Origin: Stenogyne calaminthoides | Taxonomy: Eukaryota > Streptophyta > Magnoliopsida > Lamiales > Lamiaceae | Assembly (NCBI GenBank): GCA_037126765.1 | Contig: JBBCBC010000031.1 | Coordinates: forward strand, 7,449,638 to 7,513,637 | Length of the DNA stretch: 64,000 nt | Direction of reading: 5' to 3' | Shown here: positions 10,643-23,048 of the stretch, one piece after another | Layout: the number at the start of each line of letters is the position of its first letter | How positions within the stretch are numbered: position 1 is the stretch's first letter | Notes under the pieces: generated by a model | Database searches by the model: none | Seen by the model: only the letters and a program-made list of their open reading frames with translations | Told to the model about the DNA's origin: nothing | Translations under genes and position numbers: made by a program

Positions 10643-11078
10643 GATTTTTGGTCTCAACTAACTTATGTTCTTGGTATCCATTCCTCTCTAATTATGCATT
10701 TCCTATTGTTGCGAGTCGTTCTTTTATGGAGAATATTATGTGGCTAATTTGATAACAACTCACAAACAAAATAAGTACGTATACAATATACGGTAAATAA
10801 CAGGAATTTGTTGACCCAGTTCGTCAAGAAATGACTACTCTGGGGGCATTCCAAGCCAGGGATGTAGTATTGCGAGTTTTACATACAAAGTACACGATAC
10901 TTCTCATGGGGAACACTTCTATGAAAGAAGATGATTTGGAGAGTGAGTGTGTGAGTGCTAGGTATTTTTCTGAGTACGGATGATTTCTGAACGGAAAATT
11001 TATGAACTCTGGAATTTTTCTCCACCTCACCACTCTGGGAAATTTTTTTGTGAACCCCACTCTTGTTCTTTTTTCTTC

Positions 11079-11086
11079 TATTTATA
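11079..11086 (-). promoter_or_regulatory. LTR TATA box (3' LTR copy)
   Basis: The minus strand reads actataaatagaag, a clean plant TATA box. The same box is at 26421-26428 in the 5' LTR, where it would drive the element's genomic transcript. Confidence 0.6.
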
Positions 11087-11314
11087 GTACTCAAACAAGC
11101 ATGAGCTGGTTTGGCAAGCATGAGCTGGAGTCTTTGTGTCTTGTAAGAACTCATGTGATGCTGCCACGTTTTCAACTTCGTCTTCCTGGTTGATCTTTGC
11201 ACTTACTTGTTTATAAGGCACTCTTTTGATCGTCCAAATCAATCTTTTGCTCGGCTGACTGCTTTGTTCGCCGCTTTAACCATATCAATTTTATGCCGGA
11301 ATACTGTCCCCATC

Positions 11315-11835
11315 GAGCATATATGAGCCTTCAGGTTGTCTGAGCCCTCAGGTTATCTGAGCATCGAGCATATCTGAGACTTCAGGTTGTCTGAGCCCTC
11401 AGGTTATCTGAGCGTCGAGCATATCTGAGCCTTCAGGTTGTCTGAGCCTTCAAGTTGTCTGGTCCTCAGGTTATCTGAGCCTTCAGGTTACTCAAGCTTA
11501 CTGAGTTCAGCTCTTCTGAATTCGGACATTCTGACCCTCAGGTCACTTGACTCAAGCTATCTGATTTCTTCTTTCCTGATCTGATCAGCTTGACTGATCA
11601 TATCAACATCTCTTCAGGATCATCTCGAGATAGCATCAGGTCATTATGCCAGATTTGGTAAGCTGCGAGCGTACTTGCTTGTTCGGCGAGTAGTGAGCCA
11701 ACGAGCAAACTTGCTCGTTCGGAGAGCGACGAGCCGCCGAACAAATGATGCTTGTTCGGCGAGTGGCGAACCGGCGAACAAACTTGCTTAGTCGGCGAGT
11801 GGCGAGCTGGCGAGCAAATATGTTTGGTCGGGACA
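11315..11835. repeat. Tandem arrays inside the Tat LTR
   Basis: The first array repeats gagccttcaggttgtct and gagcatcgagcatatct in alternation. The second repeats cttgttcggcgagtggcgagc-like units. Both arrays are present in the other LTR (about 26650-26890 and 27000-27190) with different copy numbers of the short units, which explains most of the length difference between the LTRs. Confidence 0.8.
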
Positions 11836-11943
11836 GCGTACTAAAGACACTTGTCCATCGAGCATGATTATTTTAAAAGTTGATTAATACATGTGTCCCT
11901 CCATCGTGTTCGATTAAATTGAGTAATTATATCAAACACAACA

Positions 11944-11956
11944 ATACCCCCCAGCC
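11944..11956 (-). other. Polypurine tract of the Tat element
   Basis: On the minus strand ctggggggtat lies directly before the 3' LTR start tgttgtg, the position of the plus-strand DNA primer in LTR retrotransposons. Confidence 0.7.
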
Positions 11957-12067
11957 GGGCCGCTTTGTATTCATCATGGGGGCCCGACTGTTGGATAATT
12001 TGATTGGACCCTCAGTGTCGTTTCGTCTTCTATGCCGAATTTTCAAAAAAATTTCAAACCCCGCATC

Positions 12068-12075
12068 TATAAATA
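12068..12075 (+). promoter_or_regulatory. TATA box for the extra ORF of the Tat element
   Basis: A clean tataaata on the plus strand is followed by a pyrimidine-rich leader (12090-12160) and the ORF start at 12229. It suggests that the ORF has its own internal promoter facing against the element's main transcript. Confidence 0.5.
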
Positions 12076-12228
12076 CCTATTTTTGCCGCCTCAGTTCTTT
12101 TTCTTTCTTTTCATCTTCTTCTCTTTCACTTCACCTTCCTTCCCGTGTGAAATTTCCGGCAAGGGCACTCCTATTTCGGTGAAGGATTTCATTCAGGTAA
12201 CTATTTCATCCCCTTTTTAATTCCGATT

Positions 12229-15173
12229 ATGGCTTCTCGTTCAAGTTCTTCTGCTTCAATAGAATCAAATCGCCATAGTTCCTCCTCCCCTCTTTCTCGC
12301 ATAATCTCGACGACGCTTAATGCGTCGGAGATGAATGCCTCGGGTTCAAGGTCTCGTTGGCAAGTTCGACAACCGTTTGCCGTTCTTTCCTCAGATTCCG
12401 ATGATGCCCTAAATGAATTAGATAGGGATTTAGCCCGTACTAATTTTTTGGATGATTCGGGTGAAGATTCTTTGCCCCAAGCCCAAATTAGGTCTAGGGT
12501 TGTAAATAGTCTTGATGTAAATAGGGATGATGATAATGTGAGGGAGGAAACCCTGATGGCTGAGAATGTTGATGAGTCGAACAGAGGATTCGACGGCGAG
12601 CAGAACACGGAGCTCGACATCCCTGTTGGTCTTCCTCATAGCCCAACATATAGCGAGTATAATGCTCGTTATAATTTTGATTGGCCCAAACAACCTCATA
12701 GGACTAGGGTTGAGAATGAATACCCGACGAGCAAAATTGCGAGCGTGATTGATGTTGATATGCTCGCTCAGTTGTATAGGAATTATGAAACCCCAAAAGA
12801 TGTGTTTTTCTGGGCGCCGGGTCCCGATGAGCGAAAGCGCATCCAAACTCCCGAGGGTTGTGTTGCTGTGAATTTGGACACAATGGAAGCGGGTCTTCGA
12901 TTCCCACTTTATCCGGCTATTACTCGTTTGCTCGTAGAATGGAACATCACCATTACACAGCTAAAGTCGAATGAGTGGCACATAATTATGAGCTTCTTAA
13001 CTTTGTTCGGCAAAACGAAGCCCGTGTATTATCCTACATCAGCAGAACTCTCATGACTAGTGCATTTGACTCGTCCCAAGGGCGAACATGGATGGTTGTT
13101 CATGCAGGCAAATGCCAAATGCAGGCAGATGCTCGCTTAGATATCCCCACAGATTTTGGGATTTGTCGAAGTAAGTATTTTTGTGTTTTTGCTCTACATC
13201 TTGAACTGATTTTAACTTATTCTCGATTTCGTGAATTCAAAGCGCGACGGATAAAAGAGACTAACGATGGCTATTTCAAAGAAGATCCGCAAATCGATCT
13301 CGAGCCTTACTAGGAACGATCTGTGAAGACTTTGAATATCGCCGATCAATGGAAGAAAGGAGGCTTGTACGTGCCCCTTCATCATTTAGTTGCCCGCCAA
13401 TCCAAATTTGGTAAGGATTGTTTTTGTATTTGCAAATGTGTTGTACTCTTTTGTTCACAGTTTTCTTTTCTTTTTTAATGAATTGTTTTGTCTCATGTAC
13501 TGCCTCCTAAATCAAGCTTTACTAGAAGCACCTCCGAAAGCATACCGAGATGGCTCAAACTAAAAGACCTCAAGAGCTTGCGAATCCAAGCCGAAAGGGA
13601 TGCTCAATGAAAAATCGGGAGGCGAAAGCGGGGTGAGAAAGGCGAAATGAAAGCGATTCTTGTCTCGACACAGGGAGTCGAGCCGATCAAGAGGACAACT
13701 TGCTCGTTAATTTGGGCGGGAGAGCGAAACAGTTCCGCCGCCAAAAAGATCAAGAAGGGCGATGGCGAAAGCGGATCCGATAGCTCGAGATGAGCATCGA
13801 TGCCATTAGGGAGACCCCCACCATCGGCCGAGATCGAATGGCCGCCTCCGTGGGTCGGTCCGGTCGTCAAGAAATCGTCGAGATGGAGGTCGGTACATCT
13901 TCTCCACCTCCTGCAGGACCTCAAACTTGGACTCATATGAACCCTCAACTCCGGTCTCCCGAGGATAAATCATTTTTGGGATGGGACCCTGCTCGGGTGA
14001 ATAGGTACGTTTGTTCGCCCATTGGAGTATTTCTTTTTTTTATTATTGATTTTGTTCGCTTTATCACGTTTGTTTGCTCGTGTGAATATGCAGGTTGAGC
14101 AGATTGGTGCCTCTGATGCCAGAATTGAAAAATTATTACTGCTCTCCAAGTGTTTGCAATATTCCGGGTCTTCCCGAGCATGTTCAGAAGGCGTGTGAGA
14201 CCCCTATACGAGCATGGACTACTGAGCTTGAAGAGGCCACCAAGGGTCCAACACCTTTGGAAACCATGCGACTTGGCCTAGTGCACCACGGTCAATCTTT
14301 GGTTCTCCTTGAGAAAGCTTATGCCGAGTCCGCCAATCTTCATGCCATCTACTTGGCTCTTATCAGAAGTTTTGAAGAAAAGGTAAACGAGCTGAGCAAA
14401 ACTCAGGATGAAGTGAAGTTGGCTCAGGGACAAGTATCCTCGGCTCAAGCAGAGGCTCGCAAGGCTCAAGAGGATGCTCGTCAAGCTCGGGAAGATGCTT
14501 ATCAGGCGAGGGAGGAGTTAGGCCTTGCTCAGGAGGAGGTGGGAGAGTTCAAGATGAAATGAATGTCGAGCTTCGTAAACTCAGATCTGGCATCGAGGCC
14601 GTGGAATGCGAGAAGAATTTGCTCGGCCAACAACTCCTTATTGCTGAAGAGACCAACACTCGTTTGGGTCTTGAAAATTCAAGATTGCACACTGAGGAGT
14701 ATGTTGATTCCATGTCGAATTTCTCTTACATATGTGCTTTTGCCGATGCCATCCGTTCTGCTCGACATATGCTCGCTGCCGACCAAATTGCCCCACTCAT
14801 AACCCATTTTGAGAAGTACCTGATCGACAACCCCCCGGATCGCAACCTTCCGATATCTGATTTGAGTGATCTATGCGATTTCTCTAATCTTCCTGATGGG
14901 ATCGAGATTGATGATCATATTTTAGATGAGGAAGATGGTTCGGATGCGAACATTGTTGATACTGTCGACCAAACTCACCGAGCCGAGCACGGGTTCGATC
15001 AGGTGCTGAACGAACAAAGGGGGCCTCCCGAAGTCGAGCAGAATGTGCTACCTGGCGAGCAGACTAGGCCTGACAATGCTGGAGGAGCTGTTCCTGAAAG
15101 GGCCGAGCAGATGGGGCAGGATTTGTTCGATACATCGCTTCCGCCCACCCCCAATAACGAATTTGTTCCTTAG
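12229..15173 (+). pseudogene. Extra ORF of the Tat element (gypsy-type transposon domain plus coiled coil), opposite to gag-pol
   Basis: A broken, spliced gene lies between integrase and the 3' LTR on the strand opposite to gag-pol. Block 1 (12229-13056) is open for 275 codons. It starts with a serine-rich, acidic N-terminus and then holds a segment with MEAGLRFPLYPAI and a following W, as in the family often named putative gypsy type transposon (Pfam Transposase_28). Further blocks continue in other frames: 12975-13170, about 13320-13412 with a donor at 13412, 13790-14004 with donor gtacgt, and 14095-14562. A final block 14559-15173 ends the protein. The 14350-14700 region is a charged, alanine-rich coiled coil (repeated KAQEDARQAREDA-type units). 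Frame changes near 13050 and 14560 and a stop near 13311 break it. Function is unknown. Extra ORFs, some antisense, are known in Tat elements such as Grande and Retand. Confidence 0.7.
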
Positions 15174-15175
15174 TG

Positions 15176-16887
15176 TTATTTTTGCTTTGCTGAACAATTT
15201 CTTCCGAACTTGTTGTGTAATTTTTTGTCTTCTTCTTTCTTGTTCGAACAATTTCGAAGTTGAATGATTAAATTTGCTTATTGAACAATTCCCTCTAACC
15301 TGATCGGTCGAGGATGAAATTTGTTGCTGATGAATGGTGGATGTTTGTCTTGTTTCCTAGTTTTTGCCTCTTTTCTTCTGAATGAATTCGAACATGATCC
15401 CTGTCTATGTTCCACCCTGACTTCTTTGGTTTTTGATTGTCTTATTGAGATGCAATCAGGTTGATGGTCTTATTTAGCTGCGACCAGATGGGTTAACTTA
15501 TATGCAACCCCCCCTTTCTTGTTTCGTGATCGTCTTATTTAGGCGCGATCACTTCGTACTCGGGTCGCCTTATTTAGCTGCGACCCCGTACTCATCACTC
15601 GCTTTTGCTGCGGGTATCTGTAAGTACGAGTCATCTTATTTAGTTGCGACTGCCTACCCATTACTCGTTTTTTGCTGCGGGTATCTGAGTACGAACTGTT
15701 TCGTCAGGTGAACATAAACTTCGGCTCGTTCGTCTTTGTTCGGGTCGTCCGGCTTAGGTGCGACCTCTGATAGGCTTCAACTAGAAAAACTTAACAAACA
15801 AAAATGTTTTTGCAACACGTTGTATTCTATTAAAACTTTTACATTTGAAGAAGACTGTCTATTACACATAACTATAGACATCAGACTATGGTTTTGAATT
15901 TAGCAAAAACCTTGTCTTGAAATAGACATGAACTGGCCTCATCTCGTCAGCGGAATTGATGTTGACAAGCATGAGGTGGATCAGCCTGTCTACTCCTCTT
16001 TAAGTAACATGCTCAAGTAGCAGCAACATAAACGTTTGTCCCTCCTGGACAAGCTATGATTATGCGGGCTGCAGCGGACATGAGCATGTGGCGAGCACGC
16101 CTGCTCGCCTATATCAGGCGCGAGCAAAAGCCTCTGCTCGCACCTTTTTCTTCCCTAGTGTAGATGCCTGAGCATCAACATCCGCGCGTCGTTTCGAGCG
16201 GATACCACGACATCCCTCCCCCTCGGAAGAGATTTTGGGGATGTGTAGGGGACTAGTGATTTACTATTGCATAAGCAGTGAGTAAAGTGGAGTCGCAACC
16301 ATGACTCTGCCGAGCATCTTGAGTCTGTAACGAGCACCAACCTTTGCTTGGAGTGTCAAAATCTTCATCTGGAGGCATATCAAACCAACTTTCTCTCGAT
16401 AACTGAATTTTCTTCTACTATACTTGCAGTATTTTTTTTTCTTGTTTTTCTCCACTTTCTTCAGCTATCAATATGCCTATTTATAGTACTATCCCAAACA
16501 GGTGCTGGCATAGCTAGTTGGTGTTGGCCTTCTTGCTTTAAATCCTCCTTTGACATCTGTCCGCTTTGAATCCTCCTTTTGACATCTGTCCGGTTTTTTG
16601 CCAGTTCTTATTCAAGGATTGACACGTTGCTTTTTTTGGTTGCCACCACTTCTCAACTTGTTTTGACACGTATCTTCTATCTTTCAATAGTGCTGGCCAG
16701 AATTTTTCTAGAAGATTTGTGTCGAACACGGTGTGTTCTTCCTTCATGTTTGTCCTGCTCGTCTTAGGTGAATGGCTGATTATGTTCGGCTAGTTGTCCC
16801 CATTTCAGCTGTATGGTTGATTATGTTCGACCAGTTGTGCTTGTTTCAGCTGAATAGCTAGTTATGCTTGGCCAGTTGTGCTCGTCG
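15176..16887. other. Non-coding region between the extra ORF and integrase, with tandem repeats
   Basis: From 15470 to 15770, units with tcttatttagctgcgacc and tttgctgcgggtatctg recur three to four times, with a period of about 80 bp. Near 16510-16580 the phrase aatcctcctttgacatctgtccg is doubled, and near 16790-16880 a gctgaatggctgattatgttcgg-like unit occurs about three times. No coding region is seen. Confidence 0.6.
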
Positions 16888-18130
16888 TTACTGATAATAT
16901 TTTTTTAGATTTAACGCATTCCACGAGTAGGACAATGGGACTCCATTCAGGTCTTCCAAATCATATGCCCCATTTAACAAACGTTCTGTAACTCTGAATG
17001 GACCTTCCCATGCTCGGCCGAACACACCACTTGATACCCCCGTTGCTCGTCTTAGAACCAGCTCGCCCACGTTGAACCTGCGTGTTCGAACTTTGGAGTT
17101 ATAGAACTTTTCTGATCTTTTTTTATACATGACGTTCTTGAAATCAACCTCCATCCTTCTTTCTTCTAACAGGTCTGCACTTAGGGCGAGCGCCTGGTCG
17201 TTGATGTGCTCTCCAAAAGTCATTGTCCGATGACTCAGAATCTTTATTTCTGTGGGTATAACACCCGCACCCAAATGCCGTGGCAAACGGGATTTCCGCA
17301 TTGATGTTACGAAAGTAGTTCGATAGGCCCATAATATTTCGGGCAACTCTTGAAATTTATCCTCCTCGAATTATCAAGTCTAGCCTTGAGGGTATGCTTG
17401 ATAATTTTATTAACGGCTTCAACTTATCCATTTGACTGGGGATAATACGGAGTTAAGTAATGCTTTTTTATGCCCCAGCGAGCACAATTTTGTCGGAATT
17501 CACTTCCATCGAATTGTTTGCCATTATCCGTTACCAATGATTGGGGAAGCCCAAAACGATAAATGATATTTTTCCAAACAAAGTTCCAAATTCTTTGTTT
17601 GGTGGCTTTAACAATAGCTTCAGCTTCCGCCCATTTAGTGTAGTAATCAACGGCAACCATAACATATTTTACTCCCGATGTGCTAATAGGAAATTGACCG
17701 ATCAAATCGATTCCCCATTTAGCAAATGGCCATGGGCTGTAAACTGACACTAGTTCTTCAGGTGGGCTATGGATAAGTGGGGCATGTACCTGACACTTGT
17801 GACACGCGCGAGCATACGCGAGCGAATCTTTTTGGAGGGTCGGCCAGTAATAACCTTGTCTGATAATTTTATGTGCCAGGACAAGCCCACCTGTATGGTT
17901 TCCGCATACTCCATCATGAATCTGTTCCAGAATTATATGACCCTCTTCAGGAGTAATACACTTCAATAATGGAAGTGAGAAACTTCTTTTGTATAAATGC
18001 TCGTCTAAAATAGTATAACGAGCAGTTTGTAATCTGAGGCGAGTAACTTGTGATTTATTTTCAGGGAGAAGTCCTTTTTGTAAGTAACTTAAAATTGGAG
18101 TCATCCAGGTTTCTTGCTCGCCTGTCACAT
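16888..18130 (-). CDS. Integrase region of the Tat polyprotein (frameshifted)
   Basis: This part of pol encodes the enzyme that inserts the cDNA. Reading on the minus strand, an HHCC zinc-binding segment (H...H then CHKCQ, near 17810) is followed by the core. The core has WGIDLIGQF with the first catalytic Asp, then VTDNGKQF with the second, and ends at PYYPQSNG near 17424. The frame then breaks between about 17346 and 17424 and reopens as the C-terminal part (17346-16888), with a GPFRVTE segment typical of gypsy integrase C-termini. The expected catalytic Glu falls in the broken stretch. It follows the second RNase H in the same frame. Confidence 0.85.
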
Positions 18131-18578
18131 GGGCGACCATAACTCTGGGAATTGATGGCGAACAAGTTATGACGACCACAATGTCCGTCGTGCTCGTCAC
18201 TCCTTCTACTGTTGCCAAACGTGCCAAGGCATCAGCGAATGAATTACCCAATCGTGGTAACTGTTCTATGTAAACTTGTTCGAATTGTTCAAGCACCTCC
18301 TTTGCTAGTTGCTGATATTGTGCCATCTGTTCGCCTCGGGCCTCGTACTCGCCTATTACTTGGTATACGATTATTTGAGAATCGCTGTAAATCATCAGCC
18401 TCTGGATTCCCATTGTCATAGCCATGTGTAACCCAGTGATCAAAGCTTCGTACTCGGCTTCATTATTTGTGGCTGGGAAATCAAAACGGACGACTGTTGT
18501 GAAAGTTCGTCGAGTTGGGCTGATGAGAACCACGCCTGCTCCGGCTCTTGAACTTGTTGATGAGCCATCTACATACAT
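18131..18578 (-). CDS. Second (archaeal-type) RNase H of the Tat element
   Basis: The segment starts MYVDGSSTSSRAGAGVVL and contains NNEAEYEAL, YSDSQIIVYQV and ADALARLA, the DEDD pattern of an RNase H of the archaeal/plant type. It sits between the ordinary RNase H and integrase and is fused in frame with the integrase part. This second RNase H is diagnostic for Tat-clade elements. It probably acts on the RNA strand during reverse transcription. All four acidic positions look intact. Confidence 0.85.
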
Positions 18579-18581
18579 ATG

Positions 18582-20767
18582 TCATGGTTGGTCGACAGCT
18601 CTTTCGGGCATTTGTGGATATGTCAACTCGACCATGAAATCGGCCATAGTCTGACCCTTCATTGTTGTTCGTGGGGCGAACGTAATTCCAAATTGGCCTA
18701 ACTCCACCGCCCACTTGAGTAATCTGCCCGCAGTGCCTGGTCGGTGGAGAACTTGTCGCAATGGGAATGTGGTTAATACCTCGACTGAGTGATCGAAAAA
18801 GTATGGTCGCAGTTTTCGAACACTCATAACGAGAGCATATGCAAGTTTTTCCAGTGGAGGGTACCGGAGCTCGGCTTCTTTGAGTACTTGGCTTACATAA
18901 TAAATGGGCAAGTGTGTTGTCCCCTCTACCCGAACGAGCACAGTGCTAATTGCATGCTCGGATGCAGCAAGTTACATATAAAGTTGTTCGCCTGGAATAG
19001 GCTTATATAGTGTTTGAGTATCTGCAAGGTACTGCTTTAATGACTCGAATGAATTTTGGCAATGCTCTGTCCACTGGAATTTCCCTTTCTTTAATGCGTC
19101 AAAGAAAGGTTTGCATTTGTCCCCAGTTTGTGATATAAACCGGCTTACGGAAGCCAAACGTCCGATTAATTTTTGGACTTCTTTCACACTTCTGGGGGCC
19201 TGCATGTCGAGCATGGCTTGAATCTTTGATGGGTTCGCTTCAATTCCTCGTTGACTGACCATATGTCCTAGGAATTTTCCTGAGTGAACCCCAAAGCTGC
19301 ATTTTTTCGGATTTAATTTCATGTTATATTCCCTGAGAATATCAAACGTTTGTGCGAGGTGGGTGATGTGGTCTTCTTTGTGTTCGCCTTTTACCACAAT
19401 GTCATCAATATACACCTCAATTGTTCGGCCTATGTGTTCGTCAAACATTTTGTTCACCAAACGTTGATATGTTGCTCCGGCATTCTTTAATCCGAATGGC
19501 ATGCGTAGCCAACAATACATTTTCTTTTCACTGCAGAATGTCGTATTCTTTTGATCGTCCGGATGCATGGGTATTTGGTGATAGCCAGCAAAAGCATCCA
19601 TGAAGGTCATGAGCTCATGTCCTGCTGTGCTATCGACCAAGTAATCGATATGTGGCATTGGGAAATTATCTTTTGGGCATGCCTTGTTTAAATCAGTGAA
19701 ATCTATACATAGTCTCCAAGTTCCGTTAGATTTGCGGACGAGCACAGGGTTCGCAAGCCATCTTGGGCATTTTACTTCTCGAATCAATTTATTATCGAGC
19801 AATTTCTTGATTTCACTATTCATAGCTGCATACTTCTCCGGACTGAACTTTCTGCGCTTCTGGATTACTGGAGTTTGTGTTGGATCAAGGTTAAGGGAGT
19901 GACATGCATGTTTAGGATCAATGCCAACCATGTCCTCATGTGACCAAGCGAACACATCCAAATTTGCTTGAAGATATACGATCATTTCTGTTCTGAATGG
20001 TTCCGGTAATTCCGAACCAATGAATACTTCTAATTCCGGTCTGTTCGGGTCGATATTGACAGACTCCAGTTGTTCGACAGGTATTGCTCGCTTTCTTTTT
20101 TGCTTCCACCGAGGATCTTCGATCGACCCCCGGTGTTCGTCATCTACCTCCATAGGTTCAAAACCTACACGAGGTTCTAGGTCCGGTATCTCGTTTGGCG
20201 GATCAATGTTCATTAAATCTGGAACATGGGCTATCATCCCAGGTTCTATGTCCGCCAGTGGAGATGTGCTCGTCAAAAGGGGATATCTTGGCAACGTATT
20301 CGCCTGTTGGCTTGATTCCCCGGTCTTCCATGTTTGCTCCATCATGTTAACGATATTTTGTTTTTCTGGCGCACATGACAACAAACAATCTCGAGCTTTT
20401 TTCTGGTCGCCTTTTACGCTACCCGTTCCCTCTTGAGTTGGAAACTTAACACAATAATAATAAGTCGAACATGCAGCTTTAAATTCTTGAATAAACGGGC
20501 GACCTAAAAACCCGTTATAAGTAGATGGAGTATCGACGATTACAAAATCTAGCATTCTAGTTCGTCGGATCTCCGGATTTAAAGTTGATTCTAACTCGAC
20601 TCCTAACCTGATCATACCATAGGGTCGGGGTACAGATTCCCCGAAACCCATGATGGTGTGATCACATGGTTCTATATAACTACTCAAGTCCCCAACTTGC
20701 TTCTCCATTTGGTGCAGAGTGTTGACGAACAAAATGTTCACATATGCTCCGGTATCGACCAGGAGGC
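18582..20767 (-). CDS. Protease end, reverse transcriptase and first RNase H of the Tat element
   Basis: Reading on the minus strand from 20767, the protease active site LVDTGAY comes first. The remainder of its N-terminus lies beyond a copia LTR insertion, at 22591-22870. A spacer follows, then RT with RLCIDFTDLNKACPKD, MPFGLKNAGATYQRL and the catalytic YIDDIVVK, a YxDD box. A tether and the first RNase H follow (18971-18582, with YYVSQVL and FAPRTTMKGQ). A stop near 18972 separates RT from RNase H, and a stop near 18580 precedes the second RNase H. The open stretch 18972-20741 is 589 codons, the longest in the window. Confidence 0.9.
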
Positions 20768-22590
20768 TGTTGGGGAATGAGTTGCACAGATCTATTCGGG
20801 GTGAATATTTAAATATAAATTTAATTCTTTAATTATTACTGGCATGAATTAATCCTATATTAATTCAAATAATAATTGCAACAACATATCATGCATATAA
20901 TAAGCCACGTAAAACCTACGCATGCGGAGTCTACGGGTTTACGTGAACGTACCTCTCGGGATGGCAGTGAATTCGGTTGGACGGACTAACCAAAAGGACT
21001 TCCCAAGTAGTCCCTTAGCCCTTGCTCAACTATCCGGTGGAAGGACACTTATCGAACAATTAACAAAAGGAAAAAAAATAAACTTTGTTGCACCACTTAT
21101 GTGGATTTGCTAATTTTTCAAGCACATGAAATTGTACTTGGGAATGAAAGAATCATCCCCTATTTATAGGAGAGAGGTGGTCGATTTTTTCAGTAGAAAA
21201 CCAATGTGGGAAAAGACTTTTCTTGATCACCAAGAAATCTTGAATATATCTCCTATATTCTTTTTCTCATAATTAAAATATTCCACAAAAATCCCACCTC
21301 CTCTAATTATGGATTTTTTGAAAATTAATGATGCAAGAATCCAAGATTTGGATCTTCTTGAATTTATGAGATATTCTTGTATTTCAAGAAATACATATCT
21401 TCCATAATATATTTTCAAGAAAATCTTTCTTGCCCACTATATTCCAAAATTTTCGAAAATCCTCTTATGAATAACCAAGTGGGAGATTTCTTGAATTTAA
21501 TGAGATAATCTTGTATTCCAAGAATACATATCTTCATTCCATAACAAAATTCAAAGAAAATCTTTCTCCCAATTTATCCATAATTTTTGAAAAATACTTG
21601 GAAAAATAAGCAACAATATTTATTTTATTTTAATCACCTTTTTCAGTTATTGGACTATATGTTGGGCTACTTAGGGGGCCTTTAGGAGAATTAAGATTGG
21701 ACCTTCTAATGGACCTTGAATATCTAATATTGAGCCACAATATTATTCAAGCCCATAAATATTAATTAATCCACTACATAATTAATATTGCACTATCCAT
21801 CTTAACCCATATTACAGTCAATATGGCTCCCGGTCATTATTTCCCGTGTTTAAGATTATCTAGCCCATTAATTAATTCAAGCCCTTTGAAATAGCTTTCC
21901 ATTAATTAACATCTTTTATCCTTGGTCGAGAAAGCGGTTCAACATTGTTATCCATCTTAGGAAACTAATTCCACTTGCAAGATTTGGTATGATAAAGCAT
22001 ATGAACCTCCCCATAAATCAAATCAAACAAAGCGTGCTTGTATTTTTCTTCCGTATTAAATCTTAGCAATCACATGTGACTAATAATATTGCCCAAGATA
22101 AAAAGTATTGAATCTCTTTTGATTATTTACCCATGATAAGTCGTTACAATAGTTACCAATCCCGTGATCTATTTAAGGGGCGAAGATTAAGAAACAACGA
22201 ACCAGTTTGAGGTCTAATTCTTCCTTGTTCGATTTAAAGAATTTATCCTCATTTGGTCCTATTCGATTACATCGATCATGCACTAGTGTAATCTCTTGGT
22301 CAAGACAAGCCAATCTGAAAGGCACTTCAACCTTTCGATGGGTTGTTCATTTCCATCTAAGTCGTGAATAACGTACTTTTTAGTTACAAGGAATTTATTA
22401 ATTTAATCTTCCATCTGGTATCACTAAATTAACTACAATGTAACACGTCTGATTTATTGAGCAGTTATCGATAAATATATGTAACATTCAATCATATTTA
22501 AAGATCGGTGATAAACAATTTATTTGATAAAATAAGTCATTGGGTTCGATTATACAAAGTAAAAAGCATACTTTTATTATAATCCCAACA
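20768..22590 (-). mobile_element. Solo copia LTR inside the Tat protease
   Basis: On the plus strand it starts tgttggggaatg and ends ataatcccaaca. It is the reverse complement of the LTR family of the copia element at 44767-60431, with matching termini, matching cagatctattcggggtgaat near the start, and a TATA box at about 21161. Its length, 1,823 bp, is close to the about 1,834 bp of that element's rebuilt LTR. No internal copia sequence follows. Flanking 5-mers (gaggc and gatta) do not match, so it may stem from recombination rather than a simple solo-LTR event. Confidence 0.85.
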
Positions 22591-22971
22591 GATTATTAGC
22601 ACCTTCAAACCTAGAAATGATTTGATGGTTAGAGAGTCATTGTGGGGGTGATTATTCCGTTTGAGATCGTCTTACGAGAACATGATTTGGTGAGAGGGGC
22701 GTGCTAGGGAATGTGCTCGCCACCTTCACTTGATGGATAATTTGCATGGCGCGCATCTCTCCATCTTCTTTAAATATTAATAATGGATTGCTGATAGCAT
22801 CCACCCACTTTGGACCATAATCGGGACTAATCATGTTGATTTCTTGACTTTCTCGAAATCTACCCATAGTAGGATCTTTTAGGTAATTCGACCTCTTAAG
22901 ATGGATTCCTCGGGATCCTTATGTCGGATGTTTAATTAACCTTTAAACACCCTAATATCTCCTCAATTTTT
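22591..22971 (-). pseudogene. Gag-protease junction of the Tat element
   Basis: The minus strand resumes the Tat polyprotein just before the protease site: a HPHNDSLTIKSF segment (near 22640-22600), analogous to the stretch preceding the active site in this clade, and an upstream open frame (22867-22652). The portion 22870-22971 is not recognisable. Confidence 0.5.
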
Positions 22972-23048
22972 TTATATTCAAGGTCCAATCTCTCATTGTT
23001 AATTTTTTAGAAGCCCCCTAAGTAGCCCAACATTCTCTTCAATAACCT
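22972..23048 (+). mobile_element. Fragment of the copia LTR family
   Basis: The segment around agaagccccctaagtagccc matches an inner part of the copia LTR (about 45650-45725) in plus orientation. It is interrupted by the next LTR. Confidence 0.55.

Larger units (their letters stand above)
10707..11943 (-). mobile_element. 3' LTR of the Tat element
   Basis: It begins tgttgcgagtc and ends aacacaaca on the plus strand. A TATA box (tataaata on the minus strand) sits at 11079-11086. It contains two tandem arrays (about 11315-11540 and 11655-11835). It matches 26049-27279 along its whole length. Confidence 0.95.

Noticed and set aside
12201..12846. Minus-strand open frames opposite the extra ORF
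   Set aside because: They mirror the plus-strand coding block, whose composition keeps the reverse frame open. No domain or start context supports them.
16888..20767. Possible integrated plant pararetrovirus
   Set aside because: Flanking LTRs, target duplication, integrase and a second RNase H show an LTR retrotransposon. No movement or coat protein region is present.
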